The translations under genes were made by a program, and so were the position numbers. The notes below the pieces were generated by a model that ran no database searches, had not been told where the DNA came from, and saw only the letters and a list, made by a program, of their open reading frames with translations. From Planctomycetes bacterium RIFOXYC2_FULL_41_27 (GTDB lineage Bacteria; Planctomycetota; Brocadiia; Brocadiales; Brocadiaceae), in the NCBI GenBank assembly GCA_001828645.1, contig MHZD01000242.1, positions 128 through 5,901 on the forward strand: a DNA stretch of 5,774 bases, read 5' to 3'. Shown here in pieces: positions 1 to 5,429 of this stretch; the first letter of the stretch is position 1; every line of letters begins with the position of its first letter.

Positions 1-23
1 CGTCGTGAGCTCAGTCGAACGAT
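1..23. repeat. Partial copy of a dispersed REP-like repeat, cut by the window edge
   Basis: Two blocks recur near the other end of the window. CGTCGTGA at 1-8 is found again at 5323-5330, and TCAGTCGAACGAT at 11-23 is found again at 5383-5395. The copy at 5323-5395 is longer and forms a hairpin; here only the outer parts are present and joined, so this is a truncated or internally deleted member. Nothing suggests coding. The match is seen directly; membership in a genome-wide family is inference. Confidence 0.55.
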
Positions 24-95
24 GGGGGAGGTTGGGTGGGGGTGAAAGAAACAAGCTGATCACCCTCCCTTAGTCCCTCCCATCAAGGGAGGGAC
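24..95. repeat. GC-rich inverted repeat downstream of the lipoprotein gene
   Basis: The core is a perfect 9-bp stem, GTCCCTCCC (73-81) and GGGAGGGAC (87-95), with the 5-nt loop ATCAA. A weaker outer pairing joins the G-rich block 24-44 to the C-rich block 61-81 (about two thirds of positions complementary). Read on the minus strand, the hairpin begins about 33 nt after the lipoprotein stop codon. It could therefore block read-through or protect the 3' end, but no run of T follows it on that strand, so I do not call it an intrinsic terminator. Its composition resembles the CCCCTTAGTCCCC-type repeats at 3224-3309 and 3401-3450. Confidence 0.6.
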
Positions 96-127
96 AATTT
101 GTATTTGTAAGTTGCCGAAGTCCTAAT

Positions 128-1156
128 TTATTTTCGTTTTGGTTTTAGTTTTTTATAGATTGCGTATTCCTCATCCGCCTCTTCTTTCATTCCTTTTTTG
201 TCATAAACGATACTGAGATTAAAATGGGCAATGGCGCAATAAGGGTCTGCTTCTAAGGCCTTTTTGTACTCTTCCATTGCTTCATCATACATCCCCTTTC
301 GCAGGTAAAGGTCGCCGACTTCATTGTGCACATCGGCAGAATTTGAACTAAGTTTACGTGGAGGAAATTCTTTATTTTCGATTGTTGGTTTAGTTTCTTT
401 TCCGTAGGATTTGGGTGTGGATGATGCAACGCGGCTGTGTACAGGTGTGGGTATAGACACAGTTACCATTTTGATTTCTCCTGCACGCAATAAACTTAAT
501 TTAGCCTCTTTGCCTGCATTAGCGTCAATCATCTGTCTTAGCTGATTTTTATTTTCGATTTTATTGCCATCCCATTCCGTAACGAGGTCTTCTACTGTAA
601 TATCCGCATTTGCTGCAATGCTTCCAGGCAAGATATTGGCGACAATCACACCGTTTTGTGATTTTTTAAATCCAAACCACTCTCTGTTTTCTTTGCTAAG
701 GTTGCATAAGAGAAGTCCCAAAGGGTTATGGGATTCCATAAATACAATTGCAATACCCTTGCACCACGATGTATGCCTTATGCCGTAATCTGTCCCGCCT
801 AACTCCCCGTATCCTTTCCATGTTTTTGAAGCCCCGGTGTCGTATTGGACATTAATTACTGCCTGAGCGCCCACGGCGGCTGCTTTTTCTTTTATTTTAT
901 AAGCCAGAATGTCATGCCCTGAGAAACCAAACTCGCCCAGACTAACCTCGCCCAAGTTTTTATAAGTAATATCAATGTCGCCTGCGCATACAAATATTTC
1001 ATTACTTTTCTGCACACCAGAAGGTTGTGCACCCTTTTTTGGTTCAAGGGTTGCTTTCTCTTTTTTGAATGGGGACATTTTTTTTAAATACTGGGTGGAA
1101 CCACAGCCTGTCACAAAAATGACGAGGGCAAGAGATAGCAGCTTTTTTGTATTCAT
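128..1156 (-). CDS. Lipoprotein with YbjQ-like region, PDZ domain and C-terminal TPRs
   Basis: This 342-residue protein starts with a short basic segment and a hydrophobic stretch ending in V-T-G-C, so Cys18 is the likely lipidated residue. Gly19 at +2 would not retain it in the inner membrane by the E. coli rule. Residues about 50-140 include KEKAAAVGAQAVINVQYD, which resembles the YbjQ/heavy-metal-binding-like fold of small envelope proteins; this call is tentative. Residues about 145-236 form a PDZ domain: a hydrophobic carboxylate-loop region near 158-163, then NGVIVANILPGSIAANA and the EDLVTEWDGNKIENKNQL segment typical of protease-associated PDZ domains. A low-complexity linker rich in Ser, Thr and Lys (238-272) leads to two TPR units (about 274-307 and 308-340). 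No protease domain is present, so a scaffolding or assembly role at the envelope is the best inference. It starts 4 nt after the stop of the PGPGW gene and has no strong Shine-Dalgarno sequence, which suggests translational coupling. Confidence 0.88.
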   Translation of the reverse strand: MNTKKLLSLALVIFVTGCGSTQYLKKMSPFKKEKATLEPKKGAQPSGVQKSNEIFVCAGDIDITYKNLGEVSLGEFGFSGHDILAYKIKEKAAAVGAQAVINVQYDTGASKTWKGYGELGGTDYGIRHTSWCKGIAIVFMESHNPLGLLLCNLSKENREWFGFKKSQNGVIVANILPGSIAANADITVEDLVTEWDGNKIENKNQLRQMIDANAGKEAKLSLLRAGEIKMVTVSIPTPVHSRVASSTPKSYGKETKPTIENKEFPPRKLSSNSADVHNEVGDLYLRKGMYDEAMEEYKKALEADPYCAIAHFNLSIVYDKKGMKEEADEEYAIYKKLKPKRK

Positions 1157-1160
1157 TCTT

Positions 1161-1403
1161 TTATTTGTTCTTTCTCTTAAATTTTGACTTTATTTTTGAT
1201 TCAATATTGATTACATATCGATTGTAAAATTTTGTCTTCTTCAACTTGGCAACAAGAAAGGGCTTTCCCGGAAAACTTGTGATATATAATCCTGCCAGGA
1301 TTGTAAGTAGTCCCGGGCCAGGGGTGAAAATCAACATACAACCAATGATTATAAGACAAACCCCGCCGGTGTTCTTCGCGATGTTTTTTACCACTTTCTT
1401 CAT
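1161..1403 (-). CDS. Small PGPGW-type membrane protein of unknown function
   Basis: The product is 80 residues with a basic N-terminus, a hydrophobic region (about 13-27), the motif FTPGPGLLTILAGLY (about 26-40) and a strongly basic tail ending SKFKRKNK. The PGPG turn between two short hydrophobic helices is the hallmark of the PGPGW family of putative transmembrane proteins, with Leu here in place of the usual Trp. No biochemical function is known. I chose the ATG at 1403 over an in-frame GTG at 1409. AGGA (1411-1414 on the plus strand as TCCT) is spaced 7 nt from the ATG but only 1 nt from the GTG, and the ATG overlaps the upstream stop as ATGA, a common coupled arrangement. The basic tail probably lies in the cytoplasm by the positive-inside rule. 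Confidence 0.85.
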   Translation of the reverse strand: MKKVVKNIAKNTGGVCLIIIGCMLIFTPGPGLLTILAGLYITSFPGKPFLVAKLKKTKFYNRYVINIESKIKSKFKRKNK

Positions 1404-2641
1404 CCGCACTTCCTGAGCATAAAGTATTTATGTACGGGATGCGACACCTTGACAAGTGCCTTTTGCCCTGCATGGGCTGCTTCAATCGGCTCATTGTCTT
1501 CGTTTCTAAGGTCTGAAAGCACCTGGCTGAAATCTTCACTCAAACGCCTTCCTATTATTTCTACAGGAGTGTTACCCATGATTCTGTTTTTTACCAGAAC
1601 CTCTGCCACGCCATCTGAAAGGACATTATTGATCATGCCTAGATAATCATATTCTTTTATGTAGAAATTCCCAGGATGCGTTGTCTGGCTATTATATCCT
1701 TGATTTCCAAAAAAGAAGCCTGTTCCGTACTCCCTGTGACTGACCTTTTCAAGCTCAGATAACCACTTTTGATCGTATACGTATCCGCAGGGATCGGCAA
1801 AATAACGATCCAATGCCTCCCGATATATCCTTGTTACAGCGGCAACGTAATACTGGCTTTTCATACGCCCTTCGATTTTCCAGGCTGAAACGCCTGCGCG
1901 GACCAGTTCCGGAATATGTTGAATCATACAAAGGTCCTTGGAACTCAGGATAAAAGTACCGCTTTCGTCTTCCACAATAGGATATGTCTCGTCTGGCCGG
2001 TTTTCCTCTTTCAGTATGTATTGCCAGCGGCATGAATGCGAACAGTCTCCCAGGTTTGCATGTCTGTTGGCCATAAAACTACTCAGCAGACAGCGTCCTG
2101 AGTACGACATGCACATAGCGCCATGCACAAATACCTCGGTTTCTATTGTGGAACTGTTGGTAATCTCTTTAATTTCACCAAGAGTCAATTCTCTGGCCAG
2201 GACCACCCTCTTCATGCCCTGTTGACGCCAAAACTCTACAGATTTTGCATTAGTAGTGTTCGCCTGTGTACTCAGATGGATGGGAATATAAGGGGCAATT
2301 TCTTTGACCGTAAGGAAGACCCCAGGGTCTGCGACGATTACGGCATCTATGGGAATTTCCGCGAGTTTTTTTAAATAAGAGCGTATACCGCTAACATGAT
2401 AATTGCGTGCAAAGATATTTAAGGCAAGATAAATTTTCTTGCCTCGCTTGTGAACCCAGGAGGTGGCATCTTTTATTTCTTCTATGGTCAAATTGGTTGC
2501 GCCCATCCGTAAATTAAAACCCTCTCCACCTACGTAGACTGCATCGGCGCCGTATTCAATCGCAGTCTTGAGCTTTTCAATATCGCCTGCCGGTGCAACC
2601 AGTTCTGGTCTTTTGTATGATGTATTGTTTAGGTGTATCAT
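1400..2641 (-). CDS. trhP: U32 family protein, probable tRNA U34 5-hydroxylation enzyme (TrhP/YegQ type)
   Basis: The 413-residue protein opens with RPELVAPAGDIEKLKTAIEY and GADAVYVGG, the TIM-barrel start of the U32 family. It carries the family signature EVFVHGAMCMSYSGRCLLS (about 169-187). Cys177, Cys184, Cys200 and Cys204 fit the four-cysteine iron-sulfur site known in U32 enzymes. Further on, EDESGTFILSSKDL (224-237), WKIEGRMKSQYY (254-265) and HREYGTGFF (302-310) match E. coli YegQ and B. subtilis YrrO rather than UbiU or UbiV. Known TrhP proteins use prephenate to hydroxylate uridine 34 of tRNA; they were first annotated as collagenase-like peptidases. The length is near YrrO (about 420). 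The C-terminal 80 residues look like the usual small beta-barrel domain. No Shine-Dalgarno sequence precedes the ATG at 2641, and no better start exists before the conserved RPELVAPAG. The gene is followed with a 4-nt overlap by the PGPGW gene. The symbol rests on motif resemblance only; another U32 subfamily remains possible. Confidence 0.85.
   Translation of the reverse strand: MIHLNNTSYKRPELVAPAGDIEKLKTAIEYGADAVYVGGEGFNLRMGATNLTIEEIKDATSWVHKRGKKIYLALNIFARNYHVSGIRSYLKKLAEIPIDAVIVADPGVFLTVKEIAPYIPIHLSTQANTTNAKSVEFWRQQGMKRVVLARELTLGEIKEITNSSTIETEVFVHGAMCMSYSGRCLLSSFMANRHANLGDCSHSCRWQYILKEENRPDETYPIVEDESGTFILSSKDLCMIQHIPELVRAGVSAWKIEGRMKSQYYVAAVTRIYREALDRYFADPCGYVYDQKWLSELEKVSHREYGTGFFFGNQGYNSQTTHPGNFYIKEYDYLGMINNVLSDGVAEVLVKNRIMGNTPVEIIGRRLSEDFSQVLSDLRNEDNEPIEAAHAGQKALVKVSHPVHKYFMLRKCG
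1411..1414 (-). promoter_or_regulatory. Ribosome binding site deciding the PGPGW gene start
   Basis: AGGA on the minus strand lies inside the last codons of the U32 gene, 7 nt before the ATG at 1403. It favours this ATG over the GTG at 1409 and implies that ribosomes ending U32 translation restart here. Confidence 0.6.
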
Positions 2642-2655
2642 GATGGTAATAGTTT

Positions 2656-2760
2656 ACCGCAAAGGGCGCAGAGAACGCAAAGATAAAGAAAAAAACAAAA
2701 AATCCGCATAATTTATCTGCTATTCTCCGGGTTCTCTGTGACCTCAGCGTTCTTTGCGGT
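2656..2760. repeat. Large imperfect inverted repeat filling the ruvX to U32 gap
   Basis: The left arm at 2656-2676 (ACCGCAAAGGGCGC then AGAGAAC) pairs with the right arm at 2731-2760. The outer 14 positions match at 12, and the inner seven match perfectly after a 9-nt bulge in the right arm. The 54-nt centre is A-rich on one side (2681-2702). The element starts 7 nt beyond the ruvX stop and ends 14 nt before the U32 ATG. It resembles the ACCGCAAAG...GCAGAGAACGC class of dispersed intergenic repeats. It may act as a transcript-end structure for ruvX; there is no T-run to make it a standard terminator. Confidence 0.75.
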
Positions 2761-2767
2761 GATAAAT

Positions 2768-3181
2768 TTATTTCTTAATCCTATCTAAATAGCCCTGCAA
2801 TATGAGCTGGGCGGCAATCATATCAACTCGGTCCTTTCGCTTTTTTCTGGAAAGGTCTCCTTCCAGCATGGCCTTATGCGCCCTCAAGGTACTGAGTCTT
2901 TCGTCGATCGTGTTCACAGGTATATTAACATGCTTCTTTATAAGATCGATAAAGGCCAGGACGGCCTGCGCCTTTTCCCCCAGTGTGTTATTCATGTGTT
3001 TTGGTAAGCCAACGACAATCTCGATCACCTCTTTTTCCCGAATTATATTCAATATCTTTTGAATGTCTTTCTGAATATTTGTGCGTTCTATGGTGGGCAA
3101 ACCCTGAGCCGTAATTCCAAGGGGATCACTGATTGCTACCCCGATTCGTTTTTCACCGTAATCAATTCCCATAATACGCAT
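2768..3181 (-). CDS. ruvX: RuvX/YqgF family Holliday junction resolvase-like nuclease
   Basis: The 137-residue product has the full set of YqgF/RuvX motifs. These are GIDYGEKRIGVAISDPLGIT (5-24) with Asp7, EIVVGLPKHMNNTLGEKA (54-71), TIDERLST (91-98) with Glu94, and KDRVDMIAAQLILQGYL (116-132) with Asp120. The acidic residues match the RNase H-like metal site. In E. coli the family is linked to pre-16S rRNA 5' end maturation and is called a putative Holliday junction resolvase. Length is normal for the family (about 135-150). I chose the ATG at 3181 because MRIMGIDYG is the usual family N-terminus and GGAG lies upstream, though at a long 12-nt spacing. An in-frame ATG at 3199 would add six residues but has no ribosome site. 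Motif II is slightly unusual: KHMNNTLGEK stands where LNMDGSEG-like sequence is common. Confidence 0.95.
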   Translation of the reverse strand: MRIMGIDYGEKRIGVAISDPLGITAQGLPTIERTNIQKDIQKILNIIREKEVIEIVVGLPKHMNNTLGEKAQAVLAFIDLIKKHVNIPVNTIDERLSTLRAHKAMLEGDLSRKKRKDRVDMIAAQLILQGYLDRIKK

Positions 3182-3223
3182 GATGGAACCGTACTCCATT
3201 TAGTTCAAATTATGTCCTGCGTT

Positions 3224-3309
3224 ATCCCCCTTAACAAAGGGGGATAAAGGGGGTTGTATTTTTCCCTGAGTTATTTTACAACCCCCTTACCCCCTTTTCT
3301 AAGGGGGAT
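3224..3309. repeat. Long near-perfect inverted repeat (CCCCTT/AAGGGG type)
   Basis: Arms at 3224-3258 and 3277-3309 are close reverse complements over about 33 positions, around an 18-nt T-rich loop. Each arm also carries its own smaller CCCCC...GGGGG pairing (for example 3226-3230 with 3239-3243), so the element can fold as one long hairpin or as two short ones. It lies between the ruvX start and the HAD-fusion stop on the minus strand, where it could end the HAD-fusion transcript. No open frame of interest crosses it. Its architecture is that of a small non-autonomous repeat or MITE, but I see no clear target-site duplication. Confidence 0.8.
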
Positions 3310-3400
3310 TTTGTGCCACCCTGTAACCCGCATAAATAAAATGAAACATCCATGAGCCAAAGGTTCCCAAAAGAGCATGAAAATATTTCATACTTCCTTA

Positions 3401-3450
3401 ATTCCTCCCCCTGTCCCCTTCTCAGAGGGGATAAAGGGGGAAGGGAGGGA
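3401..3450. repeat. Second CCCCTT/AAGGGG-type inverted repeat
   Basis: A C-rich half (3404-3420, CCTCCCCCTGTCCCCTT) faces a G-rich half (3425-3449), with complementarity broken by small bulges. It resembles the element at 3224-3309 in the AGGGGATAAAGGGGG block, so the two are probably members of one repeat family at different stages of decay. Between them, 3310-3400 is unique AT-rich sequence in which I see no gene. Confidence 0.6.
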
Positions 3451-3455
3451 AAGTT

Positions 3456-3490
3456 CCCTCGCCCCTTGTGGGAGAGGGTCTGGGTGAGGG
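3456..3490. repeat. CCCTCRCCC/GGGTGAGGG palindromic repeat
   Basis: CCCTCGCCC (3456-3464) pairs with GGGTGAGGG (3482-3490) at 8 of 9 positions, around a centre containing GGGAGAGGG. This unit differs from the neighbouring CCCCTT/AAGGGG elements. CCCTCACCC-bounded units are a familiar dispersed repeat in many bacterial genomes. It sits only 18 nt beyond the stop codon of the HAD-fusion gene and could form a 3'-end hairpin on that transcript. Confidence 0.65.
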
Positions 3491-3508
3491 TATTTTCGTG
3501 TCAAATAT

Positions 3509-4786
3509 CTATGAGTACCCAAGACACATCAATAAGATGCCAGTGCTAATGGGTATGAGTAAATTATCCAGTGACTTCAGTGGTAGTGATTCAATTATAC
3601 TAGAAAATGATGCGACAAGCAAAGCATAGGAAATAGGTAAATAGATACATCCACAAAGGAAGGCCACAATCCAGGCCGCTATAGTGCCTTCCCAACTCTT
3701 TTTTTTGTTATAAAATATACGATGGTTACCCATGCTTTGTCCCACTATGGTAGCAGCTGCATCGGCAAAGGCCACAATCAGGATGACGGTACTTGCGATA
3801 ACTGGGGGAAAGAACAGTAACGAAAGGATTGTTCCAAAAATCAGAGTTACTGGACCAAATGCAACACCTCGTTCTTCCATCCTGCGAATGCTGGACTTTG
3901 TTATGCGCCCTAACATGGGGAATGAGTATCCATTTATTCTTAGACATTCAGAGATCATATAAATAATCGGCAAGGCAAAGAGTACCGTTAGCGTTGTATG
4001 ATAAACCAAATTTGAAAATATCGGCACACTTGCGATGAGTATATGTAAAAGTTTTCTGCGAATTTCCTGATACCAGGAGTGTGCGTATTGCTTCCGCATA
4101 CCTGCGAAGAGTGTCTTATAGGTGTCGGCGTCTGCAATGTCCAAAATGTCCAGCGCCTCTGCAAGATTCCCGCTATCAATCAGGTACTGCGCTTGCTGTC
4201 GGACAGAATAATGGGCATTAACACCAATGTTAATACTGGCTTTACGCATGATATTGAGGTTGTTCCGGTCGTCCACGAGGACGATTGTGTCTTTCCATGT
4301 AAGGTTGTTTTCGTGTAGTAAATCTTCGATGATTTCTTTCTTCCCGGTTGATCGCGAAAGACGTCCAAACACCTCACCCGTTAATGTGCTGTTATTTGTA
4401 CCAATCTCCACACCGTAACCGCTATGTGCGGATAATCTGGTCGCAAGGTCTTTTACAAAGAAATCAGGCACTCCACTGCTGATGAGTACCACTCGATATC
4501 CATGTTTGCGTAATGTTTCAATCGTTTCCCTTGCATGTTTTATTACGGTAATATTCTGATAAACTTTTTTGGCGTGTTCAAGCGTAATGCCTTTAAAACG
4601 TGCATAAACCCTCGTTATTAACTCCTGGATAGATATCTTATTTATGCTAAATAGAAAGCACAACAGGGCTGTTCGTATATAAATCAATCTCCCTGCGTGT
4701 CGTGCCTGGTGCAAAATGAAGTGCCCTTTAAACAGGACACCATCTACGTCCATTACCACAAGTTTTTTAATGGAGCTATGTATCAT
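3509..4786 (-). CDS. Fusion of HAD phosphatase and CTP-dependent lipid kinase-like membrane domain
   Basis: The 425-residue protein has two parts. Residues 1-205 are a HAD-superfamily phosphatase of the SerB-like (IB) type: motif I VVMDVDGVLF with Asp13 and Asp15, a helical cap (about 22-80), motif II VVLISSG with Ser103, motif III Lys149 or Lys150, and motif IV VLVDDRNNLNIM with Asp172 and Asp173. The second acidic residue of the usual GDxxND is replaced by Leu177. After a linker, residues 241-425 are a polytopic membrane domain of the dolichol kinase/phytol kinase/DGK1 type. It shows EIRRKLLHIL (241-250), FGPVTLIFGT (310-319), AFADAAATIVGQSMGNHRIF (339-358) and KKKSWEGTIAAW (361-372). Enzymes of that family phosphorylate lipid alcohols with CTP. 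The substrate cannot be told from sequence; an isoprenoid or diacylglycerol is the family expectation. No Shine-Dalgarno sequence precedes the ATG at 4786, but the conserved HAD start leaves little room for another choice. yggT lies 61 nt upstream on the same strand. Confidence 0.85.
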   Translation of the reverse strand: MIHSSIKKLVVMDVDGVLFKGHFILHQARHAGRLIYIRTALLCFLFSINKISIQELITRVYARFKGITLEHAKKVYQNITVIKHARETIETLRKHGYRVVLISSGVPDFFVKDLATRLSAHSGYGVEIGTNNSTLTGEVFGRLSRSTGKKEIIEDLLHENNLTWKDTIVLVDDRNNLNIMRKASINIGVNAHYSVRQQAQYLIDSGNLAEALDILDIADADTYKTLFAGMRKQYAHSWYQEIRRKLLHILIASVPIFSNLVYHTTLTVLFALPIIYMISECLRINGYSFPMLGRITKSSIRRMEERGVAFGPVTLIFGTILSLLFFPPVIASTVILIVAFADAAATIVGQSMGNHRIFYNKKKSWEGTIAAWIVAFLCGCIYLPISYALLVASFSSIIESLPLKSLDNLLIPISTGILLMCLGYS

Positions 4787-4847
4787 TAACTGAGTGTGTT
4801 CTGTGAATGTGAAGGCTATGCATTTATATAGATTCCTGAGTATATAA

Positions 4848-5090
4848 CTAAAACATTCCCCCTACCATCCGTTTTACAATACCTAAACCAATAAATACGA
4901 TTATAGGGGAGAAGTCTATACCTTTGATGGGCGGGATGAGTTTTCGTACAGGATTCAGTACAGGGTCTGTAATTTTATAGAGGAATCGTATGGCCTGATT
5001 ATAAGGGTTATGCGGTACCCATGAAAGTACTATTCTAATGATCAGTGCAATTTCGTAAAGTCCAATGAGATTACCCAAAAGGTTTCCCAT
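4848..5090 (-). CDS. yggT: YggT family small membrane protein
   Basis: The 80-residue protein has two hydrophobic helices (about 5-25 and 61-78) around the family core. That core is RIVLSWVPHNPYN (19-31), KITDPVLNPVRKLIPP (39-54) and GIDFSPIIV (57-65), which match YggT/YlmG proteins closely. E. coli YggT is about twice as long, with two copies of the unit; a single-copy form is usual in many other phyla. Bacterial and plastid relatives are associated with cell division, nucleoid distribution and membrane-protein or cofactor assembly, but no reaction is known. The start is well supported by AAGGAG (5098-5103 on the plus strand as CTCCTT) at a 7-nt spacing, the best ribosome site in the window. 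In many bacteria yggT sits near division or proC genes; here it heads a minus-strand group followed by the HAD-kinase fusion. Confidence 0.95.
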   Translation of the reverse strand: MGNLLGNLIGLYEIALIIRIVLSWVPHNPYNQAIRFLYKITDPVLNPVRKLIPPIKGIDFSPIIVFIGLGIVKRMVGGMF

Positions 5091-5158
5091 GTAAAAGCTC
5101 CTTTTCCAATGAGTAGAAAGATAAATGTTTTATATACTTATGATAGACATGATGAAAA

Positions 5159-5187
5159 ATTTTATCATAGGTCGATACATAGAGCAA
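5159..5187 (-). promoter_or_regulatory. Candidate sigma70-like promoter for yggT
   Basis: On the minus strand TTGCTC (5187-5182) is followed after exactly 17 nt by TAAAAT (5164-5159). The -10 box matches the consensus at five of six positions, the -35 box at only three. This would give a leader of about 60 nt. The -10 box lies inside an AT-rich near-palindrome (5149-5168), which could be an operator or simply AT-rich promoter DNA. Pattern-based only. Confidence 0.35.
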
Positions 5188-5233
5188 TAAAAATAAATGT
5201 GAGGAGATACGGTCTGTTGAAGGATATGATTGC

Positions 5234-5262
5234 TTGAAATATAGGATATCGCATGGTAAAAT
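5234..5262 (+). promoter_or_regulatory. Candidate sigma70 promoter for hxlB
   Basis: TTGAAA (5234-5239) and TAAAAT (5257-5262) each match the sigma70 consensus at five of six positions, with the optimal 17-nt spacer. Transcription would begin near 5269, giving a leader of about 160 nt that contains the REP-like hairpin before the GTG start at 5430. A weaker TTGAAG/TATAGG pair lies just upstream (5217-5245). Confidence 0.5.
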
Positions 5263-5300
5263 CTCCTGGTAATAGTTTAATAGTAAAGGAATTTTCTTTT

Positions 5301-5395
5301 GGACGCAGATGAACGCAGACTTCGTCGTGATGGTTCGACAGACTCACCATGAACGGCACTGCATCCTGAGCTTGTCGAAGGATCAGTCGAACGAT
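5301..5395 (+). repeat. Composite REP-like repeat with hairpin in the hxlB leader
   Basis: The left part, GGACGCAGATGAACGCAGAC (5301-5320), holds two copies of ACGCAGA and looks like a common intergenic repeat unit. It is followed by a REP-like palindrome: TTCGACAGACTCA (5334-5346) pairs with TGAGCTTGTCGAA (5367-5379) at 11 of 13 positions, around a 20-nt loop with CATGAACGG. The outer block TCAGTCGAACGAT (5383-5395) recurs at 11-23, and CGTCGTGA (5323-5330) recurs at 1-8. The hairpin ends 50 nt before the hxlB start codon, so it would be in the mRNA leader if the 5234-5262 promoter is used. Confidence 0.7.
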
Positions 5396-5420
5396 TATCA
5401 GGATTAAAATAAGGAAGAAA

Positions 5421-5424
5421 AGGA
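5421..5424 (+). promoter_or_regulatory. Ribosome binding site supporting the GTG start of hxlB
   Basis: AGGA lies 5 nt before the GTG at 5430, with a further purine-rich stretch upstream (5411-5420). No ATG is in frame between the preceding stop (TGA at 5367-5369) and the conserved part of the protein, so this site fixes GTG 5430 as the start. Confidence 0.6.
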
Positions 5425-5429
5425 AACAG

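Noticed and set aside
73..95. Intrinsic terminator for the lipoprotein transcript
   Set aside because: The stem is strong, but no T-run follows on the minus strand; kept as a repeat with possible 3'-end function.
1201..1539. 112-codon minus-strand frame overlapping the PGPGW and U32 genes
   Set aside because: It lies out of frame over two well-supported genes and has no family resemblance; it is a shadow.
3224..3490. CRISPR array
   Set aside because: The units are palindromic, unequal in sequence and irregularly spaced, with no constant repeat-spacer pattern and no cas gene.
3352..3549. Plus-strand 65-codon open frame
   Set aside because: It is made almost entirely of the GC-rich inverted repeats and runs into the 3' end of the HAD-fusion gene on the other strand.
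4776..4823. 15-residue minus-strand frame ending just inside the HAD-fusion start, possible coupling peptide
   Set aside because: The ribosome site is poorly spaced (AGGA 10 nt away) and the frame is too short to support without conservation data.
5253..5312. Possible 19-codon leader peptide (ATG at 5253, AGGA 6 nt upstream)
   Set aside because: Its ATG lies inside the spacer of the better promoter (5234-5262), so it would not be in that transcript; the peptide has no regulatory codon run.
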